Below are positions 24,520 through 32,833 of a stretch of 36,551 nt of DNA, piece by piece. This DNA comes from an uncultured Prevotella sp. (lineage in GTDB: Bacteria; Bacteroidota; Bacteroidia; Bacteroidales; Bacteroidaceae): the NCBI GenBank assembly GCA_905372445.1, contig CAJPPF010000008.1:1-36551 (forward strand). The letters are read 5' to 3'. The notes beneath the pieces were generated by a model. The model saw nothing but the letters and a program-made list of their open reading frames with translations. It searched no databases and was not told where the DNA came from. The translations under genes and the position numbers were made by a program. Position 1 is the first letter of the stretch; the number at the start of each line of letters is the position of its first letter.

Positions 24520-25249
24520 ATATTTTGTCTATAAAGTAAGGCATCTGGCGACGCCAGAAGTGCCAGTCGTGGTTGATGTCGCTGCCCCAGTAGTCACACC
24601 AATGCGGAATCGCCTTCTCTGATAGTATGCGGTCCATTTCGCGTGTGCTGACCAGAGCCTCCTGCTCGCCTATGCCCTGCCCGGTGCAGAACACAATCTT
24701 CCGCTGGCGGTACATATCTACATAGGGATGTTCCTTTGGCATGTTCTGTAGAAAGTTCTGCGGCGAGTTCTCATATACCAAACCGTCCATGTAATCGCCG
24801 AAGCCATAGGCGGCATAATATATACCGCTCAAAGCCAGCATGCCATTGAAGAGGTCGGGACGGCGGAAGAAGAAGTTGGCAGCATGGAAAGCACCAAACG
24901 ATGCTCCGGTGGTGATGAACATCTGTTCAGGATTCTGACGAACGTTGGGAAGCAGCTCTTCGATGATGTATTGATACCAACACTCATGACGTTCTATCTT
25001 TGTGCGGTTGTCCCAATAGTCTTTGTTCGACCATGTCTCACTGTCGATACTGTCGACCGTGATGACGCGCAGGCGACCGGCGTTGATGAACGGCGCCAAA
25101 ACCTCAATCATCTTATTATCCTCCCAATCGTAGAAACGGCAGTCCTGGCAAGGGAAAGCCAAAAGAGCTTGTCCGTCGTGACCGTAGACTTTATATTCCA
25201 TGTCACGCTTAAGGTTGTGACTCCACCATTTATGATATTCTGTATGCAT
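24506..25249 (-). CDS. Alpha/beta-hydrolase, esterase D/PF00756-like
   Basis: Protein of 247 residues without a signal peptide. The nucleophile elbow is TGASFGAFHAA with Ser117. A C-terminal INHDWHFWRRQMPYFID segment supplies the catalytic His, and the acid is probably one of the Asp/Glu residues near 190-210. It resembles the 'esterase family' proteins of Bacteroidota related to esterase D and antigen-85. The N-terminal YKVYGHDGQALLAFPCQDC region is typical. The substrate is unknown. Transcribed alone from a putative promoter at 25310-25317. Confidence 0.85.
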   Translation of the reverse strand: MHTEYHKWWSHNLKRDMEYKVYGHDGQALLAFPCQDCRFYDWEDNKMIEVLAPFINAGRLRVITVDSIDSETWSNKDYWDNRTKIERHECWYQYIIEELLPNVRQNPEQMFITTGASFGAFHAANFFFRRPDLFNGMLALSGIYYAAYGFGDYMDGLVYENSPQNFLQNMPKEHPYVDMYRQRKIVFCTGQGIGEQEALVSTREMDRILSEKAIPHWCDYWGSDINHDWHFWRRQMPYFIDKILMWR

Positions 25250-25309
25250 AATTTTATCTCGTTTTAAATTGTGAAACAGCGTGTCATATAAGGATTATCT
25301 GTATTTTCA

Positions 25310-25317
25310 CAAAGATA
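25310..25317 (-). promoter_or_regulatory. -7 promoter box of the esterase gene
   Basis: TATCTTTG on the minus strand, about 60 nt before the ATG. No clear -33 TTTG. Confidence 0.45.
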
Positions 25318-25443
25318 TATAATAATAATGATAACAGTACTCTTTTTGAGGAAAAAGGCTGGGCGCGAGCCGTATTTTAACACTTAGCTCTTACATATTG
25401 ACAAAAAAGGCTTGTTTCGTTTCGTACTTTGCGTGTTTTTGTT

Positions 25444-25451
25444 TACTTTTG
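25444..25451 (+). promoter_or_regulatory. -7 promoter box of the Dabb/uraA unit
   Basis: TACTTTTG, about 37 nt before the Dabb ATG; TTCG at 25421-25424 is a weak -33 candidate 19 nt upstream. Confidence 0.5.
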
Positions 25452-25488
25452 TATGCAAATTAGAAATTGACTTTTCAATTCTGCATCT

Positions 25489-25794
25489 ATGGTAAAGCAT
25501 ATTATTTTATGGACACTCAATCCTGAGCTGTCGGACGAAGAGAAGACAAGTGTAAAGCGTGGCATAAAGGAAGGTCTTGAGGGGCTTGTAGGAAAAGTGC
25601 CCGGACTTCTTGACTGCAAGGTCAATATAGAGCGCCGTCTTGCTTCGTCAACCTGTGATGTGATGCTCGACAGTACGCTCGAAAATGAGGAGGCATTGCG
25701 CAGATATGCCCAGCATCCCGACCATATTGCCGTTGCAAATGAGCGGGTGCGACCATATACCGTGCAGCGCTCTTGTCTGGATTTTGAGATTTAA
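25489..25794 (+). CDS. Dabb-domain (stress-responsive alpha/beta-barrel) protein
   Basis: Protein of 101 residues that is one Dabb domain: MVKHIILWTL at the start, a helical GIKEGLEGLVGKVPGL region, DVMLDSTLENEEALRRYAQHPDH, then V-R-PYTVQRSCLDFEI. Dabb domains form dimeric ferredoxin-like barrels. Most bacterial members have no known reaction. It lies 36 bp upstream of uraA, in the same direction and probably in the same transcript, but no functional link can be read from the sequence. Confidence 0.88.
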   Translation: MVKHIILWTLNPELSDEEKTSVKRGIKEGLEGLVGKVPGLLDCKVNIERRLASSTCDVMLDSTLENEEALRRYAQHPDHIAVANERVRPYTVQRSCLDFEI

Positions 25795-25830
25795 TCCACA
25801 CACTTTAATATTGTATAAAACAAACGTCAA

Positions 25831-27171
25831 ATGGAAATTAAAGAACAACAGGGAATAACCAATGCTCGACAGCTGGGTATTCCTAAGTATCTCGTTCTTG
25901 GTGTTCAGCATTTGTTCGCCATGTTTGGAGCCACCGTGTTGGTACCTGCCATAACGGGGCTCTCAGTATCATCAACCCTTCTTTTTGCCGGAATCGGTAC
26001 TCTTGTCTTCCACCTATGTGCGAAGAGAATGGTGCCAGCCTTTCTTGGTAGCAGCTTTGCCTTTATCGGTGGATATCTCTCGATAAAGGAACTCGGTATG
26101 GGGCAAGGACTGACAGAGACCCTTTCGTTGGGCTATGCCTGCGTGGGAGTGTTCTGTGCAAGCCTGTGCTATTTTGCTATGGCGGCACTCATCAAGGCTT
26201 TTGGCACTGAGCGAATCTTACGATTCTTCCCGCCGGTCGTTACCGGTCCCATGGTCATTGCTATTGGTTTGACGCTGTCAGGGTCGGCTATCAGCAGTTG
26301 CAACACCAATTGGCTGCTCGCTATCATTGCAATCGTTATCGTCATCATTGCGAGCATCTGGGCAAAAGGCATAATCAAGATTATCCCGATTCTTATCGGT
26401 ATAATTGGCTCGTATCTCGTTGCTGCGGTTATGGGCGATGTTGACTTCAGCCAAGTAAGCGAGGCAGCGTGGCTCGGACTGCCGTTAACGCGCGACCAGA
26501 CCATGTTGGCAGTATTTGACGATGCCAACTACATGCTGCTCACAAGCAGTATCATAGCCATAGTGCCGATATCCATTGCGACTATTATGGAGCATATTGG
26601 CGATATGTGCGCTATCTCGTCGACCGTAGGCAAGGACTTCCTCGCAAAACCGGGACTGCACCGCACGCTCTCCGGCGACGGTCTGGCAACAGCCATCGCT
26701 TCGCTCTTTGGTGCGCCTGCCAATACCACTTACGGCGAAAACACCGGCGTGCTGAACCTGACACGTGTCTTCGATGCGTCAGTCATCCGTCTGGCTGCCG
26801 TCTTTGCCATAGTCCTTTCGTTCTGTCCGAAGTTCACCGCGCTCATCGCATTGATGCCTACGGCAACGATAGGCGGTGTCAGTCTAATCCTCTACGGTAT
26901 GATTTCGGCTGTCGGTGTGCGCAACATCGTTGAGGCAAATGTCGACTTTACACATTCGCGCAACGTATATGTTGCAGCACTGATTCTTGTTGTCGCAATC
27001 GGTGTAAAGTACGGCAGCAACGACAGCATATCCATTGGCTCGATACATCTTTCCGGTCTTGCACTGGCGGCTATAGTAGGTATTGTGCTGAACGCCGTAT
27101 TGCCACAGCAACTCGACAATGTCACCATTAAGAGTGTGCACGGAAAAGAGATGAAAAAGAAAAATGATTAA
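25831..27171 (+). CDS. uraA: NCS2-family uracil (uracil-xanthine) permease
   Basis: Protein of 446 residues with about 12-14 hydrophobic segments. Family motifs are LGVQHLFAMFGATVLVPAITGL near the N-terminus, FLGSSFAFIGGY, FPPVVTGPMVIAIGLTLSGSA, and TTYGENTGVLNLTRVFDASVIR, which carries the substrate-binding Glu of UraA-type carriers. It imports uracil with protons across the inner membrane. Followed at 27 bp by an outer-membrane barrel protein, which may provide the outer-membrane step. A xanthine substrate is a less likely alternative. Confidence 0.94.
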   Translation: MEIKEQQGITNARQLGIPKYLVLGVQHLFAMFGATVLVPAITGLSVSSTLLFAGIGTLVFHLCAKRMVPAFLGSSFAFIGGYLSIKELGMGQGLTETLSLGYACVGVFCASLCYFAMAALIKAFGTERILRFFPPVVTGPMVIAIGLTLSGSAISSCNTNWLLAIIAIVIVIIASIWAKGIIKIIPILIGIIGSYLVAAVMGDVDFSQVSEAAWLGLPLTRDQTMLAVFDDANYMLLTSSIIAIVPISIATIMEHIGDMCAISSTVGKDFLAKPGLHRTLSGDGLATAIASLFGAPANTTYGENTGVLNLTRVFDASVIRLAAVFAIVLSFCPKFTALIALMPTATIGGVSLILYGMISAVGVRNIVEANVDFTHSRNVYVAALILVVAIGVKYGSNDSISIGSIHLSGLALAAIVGIVLNAVLPQQLDNVTIKSVHGKEMKKKND

Positions 27172-27198
27172 TTTAAATAATAAGCAAAAAAGAAAGAC

Positions 27199-27930
27199 AT
27201 GAAAAAAACATTTATCCTCGCACTGATGCTTCCAATGTTCAGCATCGCCGCCTTTGCACAGAACCTACAGTTTCACTATGATTTCGGTAAGACCATCAGT
27301 TCCGAAAAGGAAGCAGGACGTCAGGATGTGACCGTTACCTATGAGAAGTTCTCTGCCGACAAACTTGGTTCATGGTTCTACTTTGTCGACCTTGACCTCG
27401 ACAAGAACGGAGTGATGGGCGCATACACCGAGATAAGCCGTGAGTTCAACATCGGCAAGCAGGGCTTTGCCGCTCATGTGGAGTACGACGGCGGTATGAA
27501 CCGCTTAGGCAGCTTCCAGACTGCCGGTCTTGCCGGTATAGCATGGAACGGACATAATGCCGACTTCTCCACCACATATTCCATCCAGGCCATGTACAAG
27601 CAGTTCTTCAAGCAGTATAATAATATTGATGGTTACGCATCATTCCAGCTCACCGGAGTGTGGAGCACCGCATTTCTTGATGGCAAGCTGACATTCGCCG
27701 GATTCGCAGACATATGGTTGGGCAAGAACAGCAAGTCGAATGGTGGTGTTAAGGAATTGACCGACTGCCTCGTGTTCCTTGCAGAGCCACAGCTATGGTA
27801 TAACATCAGTCCGAAAATATCAGTAGGTACAGAGGTAGAGCTTTCCAACAACTTCATCTACCGCGCTACCGACGGCAACAACAAAGGCTTCTTCGTGAAC
27901 CCGACATTAGCCGTGAAATTCAATCTTTAA
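27199..27930 (+). CDS. DUF5020/Tsx-like outer-membrane barrel protein
   Basis: Protein of 243 residues with a signal peptide (MKKTFILALMLPMFSIAAFA-Q). The mature part reads as amphipathic beta-strands: LQFHYDFG, WFYFVDLDLD, GAYTEISREFNI, AHVEYDGG, FAGFADIWLG, and a final PTLAVKFNL. This pattern matches the Bacteroidota DUF5020 group, which resembles Tsx, the nucleoside channel of enteric outer membranes. Placed directly after uraA and before a strong terminator, it probably gives uracil or nucleosides a path through the outer membrane (inference). Confidence 0.82.
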   Translation: MKKTFILALMLPMFSIAAFAQNLQFHYDFGKTISSEKEAGRQDVTVTYEKFSADKLGSWFYFVDLDLDKNGVMGAYTEISREFNIGKQGFAAHVEYDGGMNRLGSFQTAGLAGIAWNGHNADFSTTYSIQAMYKQFFKQYNNIDGYASFQLTGVWSTAFLDGKLTFAGFADIWLGKNSKSNGGVKELTDCLVFLAEPQLWYNISPKISVGTEVELSNNFIYRATDGNNKGFFVNPTLAVKFNL

Positions 27931-27933
27931 ACC

Positions 27934-27960
27934 AAGGCGGTCAGTTGACCGCCTTTTCTT
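27934..27960 (+). terminator. Terminator after the uraA unit
   Basis: Ten-bp perfect stem (AAGGCGGTCA 27934-27943 with 27946-27955), tight loop, then TTTTCTTTTTC. Confidence 0.85.
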
Positions 27961-27998
27961 TTTCTACAAAGCTTTTCTTTTCGTCTACCGGGACATGG

Positions 27999-28111
27999 CA
28001 TCAGCCGTAGTGGCGTGATTTATCACGTTCCGCATCCACGTTGGGTCCATTTCGCGAGCTATTTGTTTCTCGGAGATTGCGGAACATGATAAATCACGCC
28101 CCTGGCTGATG
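27999..28111. repeat. Dispersed palindromic element, copy B
   Basis: Inverted arms 28012-28033 and 28079-28100 (one mismatch), extended by an outer CATCAGCC (27999-28006) pairing with GGCTGATG (28104-28111). The core 28045-28067 is the inverted form of the core in copy A (22 of 23 positions). Lies between the uraA terminator and the 3' end of the third TonB receptor. Confidence 0.82.
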
Positions 28112-28133
28112 CGCCTGTTTCCATTAAAGGATA

Positions 28134-28152
28134 CGGAATGTGATGAATCGCG
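28134..28152 (+). repeat. Decayed fragment of the palindromic repeat arm
   Basis: CGGAATGTGATGAATCGCG matches the arm CGGAACGTGATAAATCACG at 16 of 19 positions. All three differences are transitions, which fits decay of an old copy. Confidence 0.45.
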
Positions 28153-28170
28153 ATGCTTGTCTTATTCTTG

Positions 28171-30468
28171 TTATGTAGTGAATTTCAATCCGACAAAGAA
28201 TGTCCTTGGTCGTGTGGGACCGTAGAAATATCCTGCATCGCGAAATTCGCCCTTGTCGAGGTCTTTCTGGAAGCTGTTGAATATGTTCTGTATGCCGGTG
28301 TTGACCTGCATCTTTACGTGATCGTTGAGTACGAAGGTGTACTTCAACTTGAGGTTAAGGTCGAGAAATGCCGGCGAATGCTCCATACGGTCTTTCTTGA
28401 TATAGCCTGCGAAATGTGGTACAATCATTTCACCCGTATATGTTCCGGTGAGTGCGAAGTCGAAGTGCTTCAGCGGAGCAGAGGTGAAGGTGAAATATCC
28501 GTAGTAGTCGGGTGTGCGTGTCATGCGGCGGGTTGTGAGTGGCTTTCCGTCAACCTCTGTCCATACCTCGTCTTGCGTGTATCGGCTTCGTTGCATGGTG
28601 AATCCCATTTGGAAAGAGACATCTGTGCCATGGGCAATCTTTGCATCGATATTTGCGCCGTATACCTTTGCGCCGGCACCGTTGCGCCGTTCCTTGATGA
28701 CGAGCCCGTCGGCGTTCTTGCCTAACTCCTCAAGCACGAATACATTGTCCAGACGGGTGTAAAAGCCCTCGAGCAGCACGTTCGCCTGCCAGTGTCCGAG
28801 ATATAAGTAATAGTCGGTCGACCCGCTGAAACTGTTGCTTCGCTCTTCCTTCAGTCCTTCGGCGAGCTTTATCTGCACACCTTGTCCTCCTACAACGTTT
28901 ATGTGCAGGTCTTCGTCGTAGGCTTGCGGAGCGCGGAATCCCGGCGAGTAGGTAAGACGTGCCTGCAGGTTATCCGTCGGTTTGTAGAGTAGGTTGACGC
29001 GCGGACTGAAAATGAGTTTGTCGATGAGGTTGTGCTTGTCGAGGCGTGCGCCGGCAAGGAGCGTGAACTTGCTCATTTTCCATTCGTTCTGTACGAATGC
29101 GCTACCAATCTTCACCTTCTGACGCATATCGCGCTTATAGCCTGTCATGATATCATGCAGAGTGTTCTCCTGATACTCCAAACCTGCTGTGAATGATGAG
29201 GGTGCAAAGATGAACTTGTCTATTTGCGTGACGAGCGTTGCACCTCCTATCCATGTCAGGTCATCGGTCTTGCCGTATGCATTAGGGTCGCGCTGCGCGC
29301 CATAGTAACTGTCGCGGTCGATGTGTTGTGCAGAAGCAAAGAGCGAGAGTTTGTGCTTGTAGTCCTTCCAGAATAAATCGTATGTGATGCCGCCACTGTT
29401 GATATTGTGGCGCAGCTGCTCGGCGATGTCCGCTTCGTGTGGCTGAAAGTCGAACCTGTTTCCGCCACGGCGAAACTCGTTAGTGTTGTGATATTCAAGT
29501 CCGATGCGGCTGTTGAATGTAGGACGATAGTATGAACGGAATCCGAATGTGCTCATCCGCTTATGTACCATCTCGGAGAATCCGTCGCCGTCTCTGTCGT
29601 ATGGGTTTTGGTTGTGATAGTTGCCGTAGAGTGCAATGCCATGGGTGTTGTTCTTCGATACCATTGACACATTCGCTCCTACATTCTGCTCCCATACCTG
29701 CGAGCCGATATTCGACATCGTCGACGACACCTCAAACGAGTCGTTCACAGGGTCTTTCGTTATTATGTTAATCGTACCGCCGACGGCGTTAGCACCAAAC
29801 AGCGCCGAACCGCCACCGCGTACCACCTCAACACGTTCAATCATATTAGTAGGAATCTGCTCCAGACCGTACACCCCGCTCAGCGCACTTACCACCGGAC
29901 GGCTGTTGATGAGAATCTGTGAGTAAGGTCCCTCCAGTCCGTTGATGCGCACCTGTGAGAAGCCACAGTTCTGACAGTTGTTCTCCACGCGCAGTCCAGA
30001 CTGGTAGTTCAGAGTCTTTGCGAGGTCGACGGCATTCACAATGTCGAAGAGACGTTTTCCCATGACGTTCACCACAACAGGTGCATCTCTGCGCTTCGTC
30101 TCGCTCCTGTTGGCAGAAACCACCACCTCGTCGATCATCAAGTCCTCCCTCTCCAATTGGAAGTGGAGCACGGCAGTGTAATCATCAGACACCTTGACCT
30201 CTTTTGTCTCTGACTTATATCCGGTGAATGAAGCTGTCAGATGATAGGTGCCGGCATCAAGTCCCCTGAGTTCAAATTCACCATACTCGTTGGTCACTAC
30301 TCCCTTACCGGTTTCCTTGATACGTATTGTTGCGTATGGTATGTTCACCTCTGTGCTCATTTCAACGACATGACCGGAAATCATGCCTCCCTCTCGAATA
30401 GGGTTGTTGGCAGTCGTTACCTGAATGCTGAAAAATATCAGCATCAACATAATGAAATATCTTCTCAT
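28171..30468 (-). CDS. TonB-dependent receptor with carboxypeptidase-regulatory-like domain
   Basis: Protein of 765 residues from ATG 30468, where the signal peptide MRRYFIMLMLIFFSIQVTTA begins. Residues about 25-105 form a CarboxypepD_reg-like domain (ISGHVVEMSTEVNIPYATI ... YHLTASFTGYKSET). The TonB-box/plug follows: DEVVVSANRSETKRRDAPV, ENNCQNCGFSQVRINGLEG with a Cys pair, ILINSRPVVSALSGVYGLEQIP, and GGGSALFGANAVGGTINII. The barrel ends in TFFVGLKFTT. The CQNCGF plug type is common in Bacteroidota CirA/BtuB-like receptors for iron complexes, haem or cobalamin. No partner genes or riboswitch point to the ligand here. In-frame ATGs up to 30525 would add 19 residues ahead of the signal peptide. 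Confidence 0.9.
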   Translation of the reverse strand: MRRYFIMLMLIFFSIQVTTANNPIREGGMISGHVVEMSTEVNIPYATIRIKETGKGVVTNEYGEFELRGLDAGTYHLTASFTGYKSETKEVKVSDDYTAVLHFQLEREDLMIDEVVVSANRSETKRRDAPVVVNVMGKRLFDIVNAVDLAKTLNYQSGLRVENNCQNCGFSQVRINGLEGPYSQILINSRPVVSALSGVYGLEQIPTNMIERVEVVRGGGSALFGANAVGGTINIITKDPVNDSFEVSSTMSNIGSQVWEQNVGANVSMVSKNNTHGIALYGNYHNQNPYDRDGDGFSEMVHKRMSTFGFRSYYRPTFNSRIGLEYHNTNEFRRGGNRFDFQPHEADIAEQLRHNINSGGITYDLFWKDYKHKLSLFASAQHIDRDSYYGAQRDPNAYGKTDDLTWIGGATLVTQIDKFIFAPSSFTAGLEYQENTLHDIMTGYKRDMRQKVKIGSAFVQNEWKMSKFTLLAGARLDKHNLIDKLIFSPRVNLLYKPTDNLQARLTYSPGFRAPQAYDEDLHINVVGGQGVQIKLAEGLKEERSNSFSGSTDYYLYLGHWQANVLLEGFYTRLDNVFVLEELGKNADGLVIKERRNGAGAKVYGANIDAKIAHGTDVSFQMGFTMQRSRYTQDEVWTEVDGKPLTTRRMTRTPDYYGYFTFTSAPLKHFDFALTGTYTGEMIVPHFAGYIKKDRMEHSPAFLDLNLKLKYTFVLNDHVKMQVNTGIQNIFNSFQKDLDKGEFRDAGYFYGPTRPRTFFVGLKFTT

Positions 30469-30562
30469 AAATCTTTCTTTTATAATGTTATTGTTGTGTT
30501 TCATACCCATATTTGTGCATTGCATGTGTCGATATGTTCTTTGCTCTAAATTTTTTAATGTG

Positions 30563-30593
30563 CAAAGGTACGACCTTTTTATTTTACGTGCAA
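30563..30593 (-). promoter_or_regulatory. Promoter of the third TonB receptor
   Basis: TACCTTTG (-7) at 30563-30570 on the minus strand, with TTG at 30591-30593 20 nt upstream. The leader is about 90 nt; no known riboswitch is recognised in it. Confidence 0.6.
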
Positions 30594-30631
30594 TACTTAT
30601 TTATAGGTAAGAAGTGGTGTGCTGTTTTAGA

Positions 30632-31357
30632 TTATGTGATGACCTGTCCCCATGCATCAGCAAGAGCCTGCATGTCGGGGAACAAGATGTCAGCGCCTTC
30701 ACGGAGCAGAATCTTGTCGGCAAGTGGTCCGGTGTTCACGGCGATAGTGTATGCTCCGGATGCGTGACCCGAGTGTACGCCAAGAGGAGCGTTCTCGATT
30801 ATTATCGTCTCTTCAGGACGGAAGTCTCCGCACTTCGACATTCCTTTAATGTAAGGGTCGGGATGAGGTTTGCCACGCTCGACGTCGTATGCCGTAACGA
30901 TGTGGTCGGGTGATATGAACTCGTGGAAGTCGTTGACGACACGTTCAATCAGCGGACGTTGGGCAGAGCCTGTGACAACACCGATTGTAAGTCCTTGTGC
31001 TTTTATCTTTCGCATTAGCGGAATTACCCCTGGTATGACGGGTGCTACCGGCAGAGTGGCGAACACACGGGCTTTCTCCTGATACATATCCATTGCTTTC
31101 TCCTCAGAGATGTCGTGCCCCGTCTGTTGGCGCACATAGTGGCGCACGGTGTCAACACCGCGTGCTCCCTCGGTGGCGTAGGCATCATCAGCAGTGAAAC
31201 TGATACCGAATGATGCCATTGCCTGAACCCAGGCAATGGCATGATTCGGCATGGAGTCATATAGGACGCCGTCCATATCGAAGAGGCAGAGACGTCTCAA
31301 TCCCAAGTCGTATCCTGCGAGGCGAAGAGAGTGAGACGCCATATTGTTATTTGACAT
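30632..31357 (-). CDS. HAD-superfamily phosphatase, beta-phosphoglucomutase-like
   Basis: Protein of 241 residues. Motif I is LCLFDMDGVLYDS (nucleophile Asp27, acid Asp29), motif II IGVVTGS, motif III K in ERGKPHPDPY, and motif IV ETIIIENAPLGV. The helical cap between motifs I and II is of the C1 type. This fits sugar-phosphate phosphatases and beta-phosphoglucomutases; mutase activity cannot be told from phosphatase activity by eye. ATG 31357 overlaps by one base the stop of a seven-codon ORF with a perfect Shine-Dalgarno, so initiation may be by coupling. ATG 31342 is an alternative. Lies 128 bp after pgi. Confidence 0.9.
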   Translation of the reverse strand: MSNNNMASHSLRLAGYDLGLRRLCLFDMDGVLYDSMPNHAIAWVQAMASFGISFTADDAYATEGARGVDTVRHYVRQQTGHDISEEKAMDMYQEKARVFATLPVAPVIPGVIPLMRKIKAQGLTIGVVTGSAQRPLIERVVNDFHEFISPDHIVTAYDVERGKPHPDPYIKGMSKCGDFRPEETIIIENAPLGVHSGHASGAYTIAVNTGPLADKILLREGADILFPDMQALADAWGQVIT

Positions 31358-31380
31358 TATTCTATATTTATCTCAAACAT
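31357..31380 (-). CDS. Putative seven-codon leader ORF before the HAD gene
   Basis: Reads MFEINIE and stops at a TAATG overlap with the HAD start. AAGGAGG at 31388-31394 lies seven bases before its ATG, an unusually good Shine-Dalgarno for this genome. It may load ribosomes for the HAD gene by termination-reinitiation. No protein evidence is possible at this length. Confidence 0.35.
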   Translation of the reverse strand: MFEINIE

Positions 31381-31485
31381 ATATAAACCTCCTTTTACAC
31401 CAGTAGAATAAAAAGGGTGGTCTATATCTGTTTGGGTTTAACTACGATTGGCAAGAGGGGATATATGATCTGTGTGTGATATCTT

Positions 31486-32820
31486 TTACTTCAGGCGAGC
31501 CTGGATAGCCTCATATTCCGCTTCGTAGCCAGGCTTGTTGAGAAGAGCAAACATATTCTTCTTGTAAGCTTCTACACCAGGCTGGTTGAATGGGTTGACC
31601 TCGAGTAGCAGTCCGGAGATACCACAAGCCTTCTCGAAGAAATAGATGAGTTGTCCGATGTTGTATTCGTCGAGTTTCTCGATGGTTATCTTCATGTTTG
31701 GTACGCCGCCGTCGACATGAGCAAGCATTGTGCCAAGCTCTGCCATCTTGTTGACAGTATCGATACGCTTGCCGGCGAGGAAGTTCAGTCCGTCAAGATT
31801 CTCCTCGTCAGAAGGAACATGCAGTTCTGTGTTAGGATTCTTTACAGAAACGACCGTCTCGAAGATGGTGCGCTCGCCGTCCTGAATCCACTGACCCATA
31901 GAGTGAAGGTCGGTAGTGAGGTCGACAGCAGCAGGGAAGATTCCTTTGCCGTCCTTACCCTCTGACTCGCCATAGAGTTGTTTCCACCACTCGCCGAGGT
32001 TGTGGAGCTTTGGATTATAGTTGGCAAGAATCTCTATCTTCTTACCGTTCTGGTATATTGCATTGCGGCAAGCAGCATACTGCGCTGCAGGGTTCTCTGC
32101 GAACGGCACGTCGAGAGCTGTAGCCTTCTCCATGTCCTGTGCGCCTTTGACGAGAGCGGCTATATCGAAACCTGCTACAGCGATAGGCAGCAGACCTACC
32201 GGTGTGAGTACAGAGAAACGTCCGCCTACATTGTCAGGTATGATGAATGACTTGTAACCTTCTTTGTCGGCAGTGGTGCGGGCAGCACCCTTCTCTGCGT
32301 CGGTGATAGCGACGATGACCTTACGGGCTGTGTCCTTGCCACGCTGGTCCTCACACATCTTCTTAAGAAGGCGGAAGGTGATGGCTGTCTCAGTGGTTGT
32401 ACCTGACTTTGAGATATTGATCACTCCGAAGTTTACGTTCTTGAGATAGTCTGTGAGCTCACTGAGGTAGTCTTCGCCGATGTTGTTTCCTGCAAAGAGG
32501 ATACGTGGGAAGTTGCTCTGCTGAAGCCAACCGAAAGAGTTGGACAGTGCGTCGATGACCATGCGTGCACCGAGGTATGAACCACCGATACCTGCTACTA
32601 CCACCGCGTCGCAGTTGTCCTGAAGAATCTTTGCTGTTGCGTTTATTTCTGCGATGAACTCAGGAGTGATGCTTGTTGGGAGGTGCATCCATCCAAGATA
32701 ATCATTACCTGCACAAGTGCCGTTCTCAAGAGCCTCCTGAGCGGCTTTAACCTTTGGCTCGAAAGCCTCTACAGCACCAGCATTGACAAACTGTGCTGCC
32801 TTTGTAATGTCTAATACCAT
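31486..32820 (-). CDS. pgi: Glucose-6-phosphate isomerase
   Basis: Protein of 444 residues, the short form usual in Bacteroidota and Firmicutes. VVVAGIGGSYLGARMVIDAL and NVGGRFSVLTPVGLLPIAVAG are the sugar-phosphate-binding SIS motifs. FGVINISKSGTTTETAITFRLL holds the phosphate loop, and VNPFNQPGVEAYKKN near the end carries the conserved Lys. It interconverts glucose 6-phosphate and fructose 6-phosphate in the cytoplasm. It follows gpsA by 13 bp and belongs to the lysS-gpsA-pgi operon. Confidence 0.97.
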   Translation of the reverse strand: MVLDITKAAQFVNAGAVEAFEPKVKAAQEALENGTCAGNDYLGWMHLPTSITPEFIAEINATAKILQDNCDAVVVAGIGGSYLGARMVIDALSNSFGWLQQSNFPRILFAGNNIGEDYLSELTDYLKNVNFGVINISKSGTTTETAITFRLLKKMCEDQRGKDTARKVIVAITDAEKGAARTTADKEGYKSFIIPDNVGGRFSVLTPVGLLPIAVAGFDIAALVKGAQDMEKATALDVPFAENPAAQYAACRNAIYQNGKKIEILANYNPKLHNLGEWWKQLYGESEGKDGKGIFPAAVDLTTDLHSMGQWIQDGERTIFETVVSVKNPNTELHVPSDEENLDGLNFLAGKRIDTVNKMAELGTMLAHVDGGVPNMKITIEKLDEYNIGQLIYFFEKACGISGLLLEVNPFNQPGVEAYKKNMFALLNKPGYEAEYEAIQARLK

Positions 32821-32833
32821 TATTCTTTATTTG

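Noticed and set aside
30469..30557. Cobalamin riboswitch before the third TonB receptor
   Set aside because: The leader is only about 90 nt and shows no B12-box-like or other conserved aptamer sequence.
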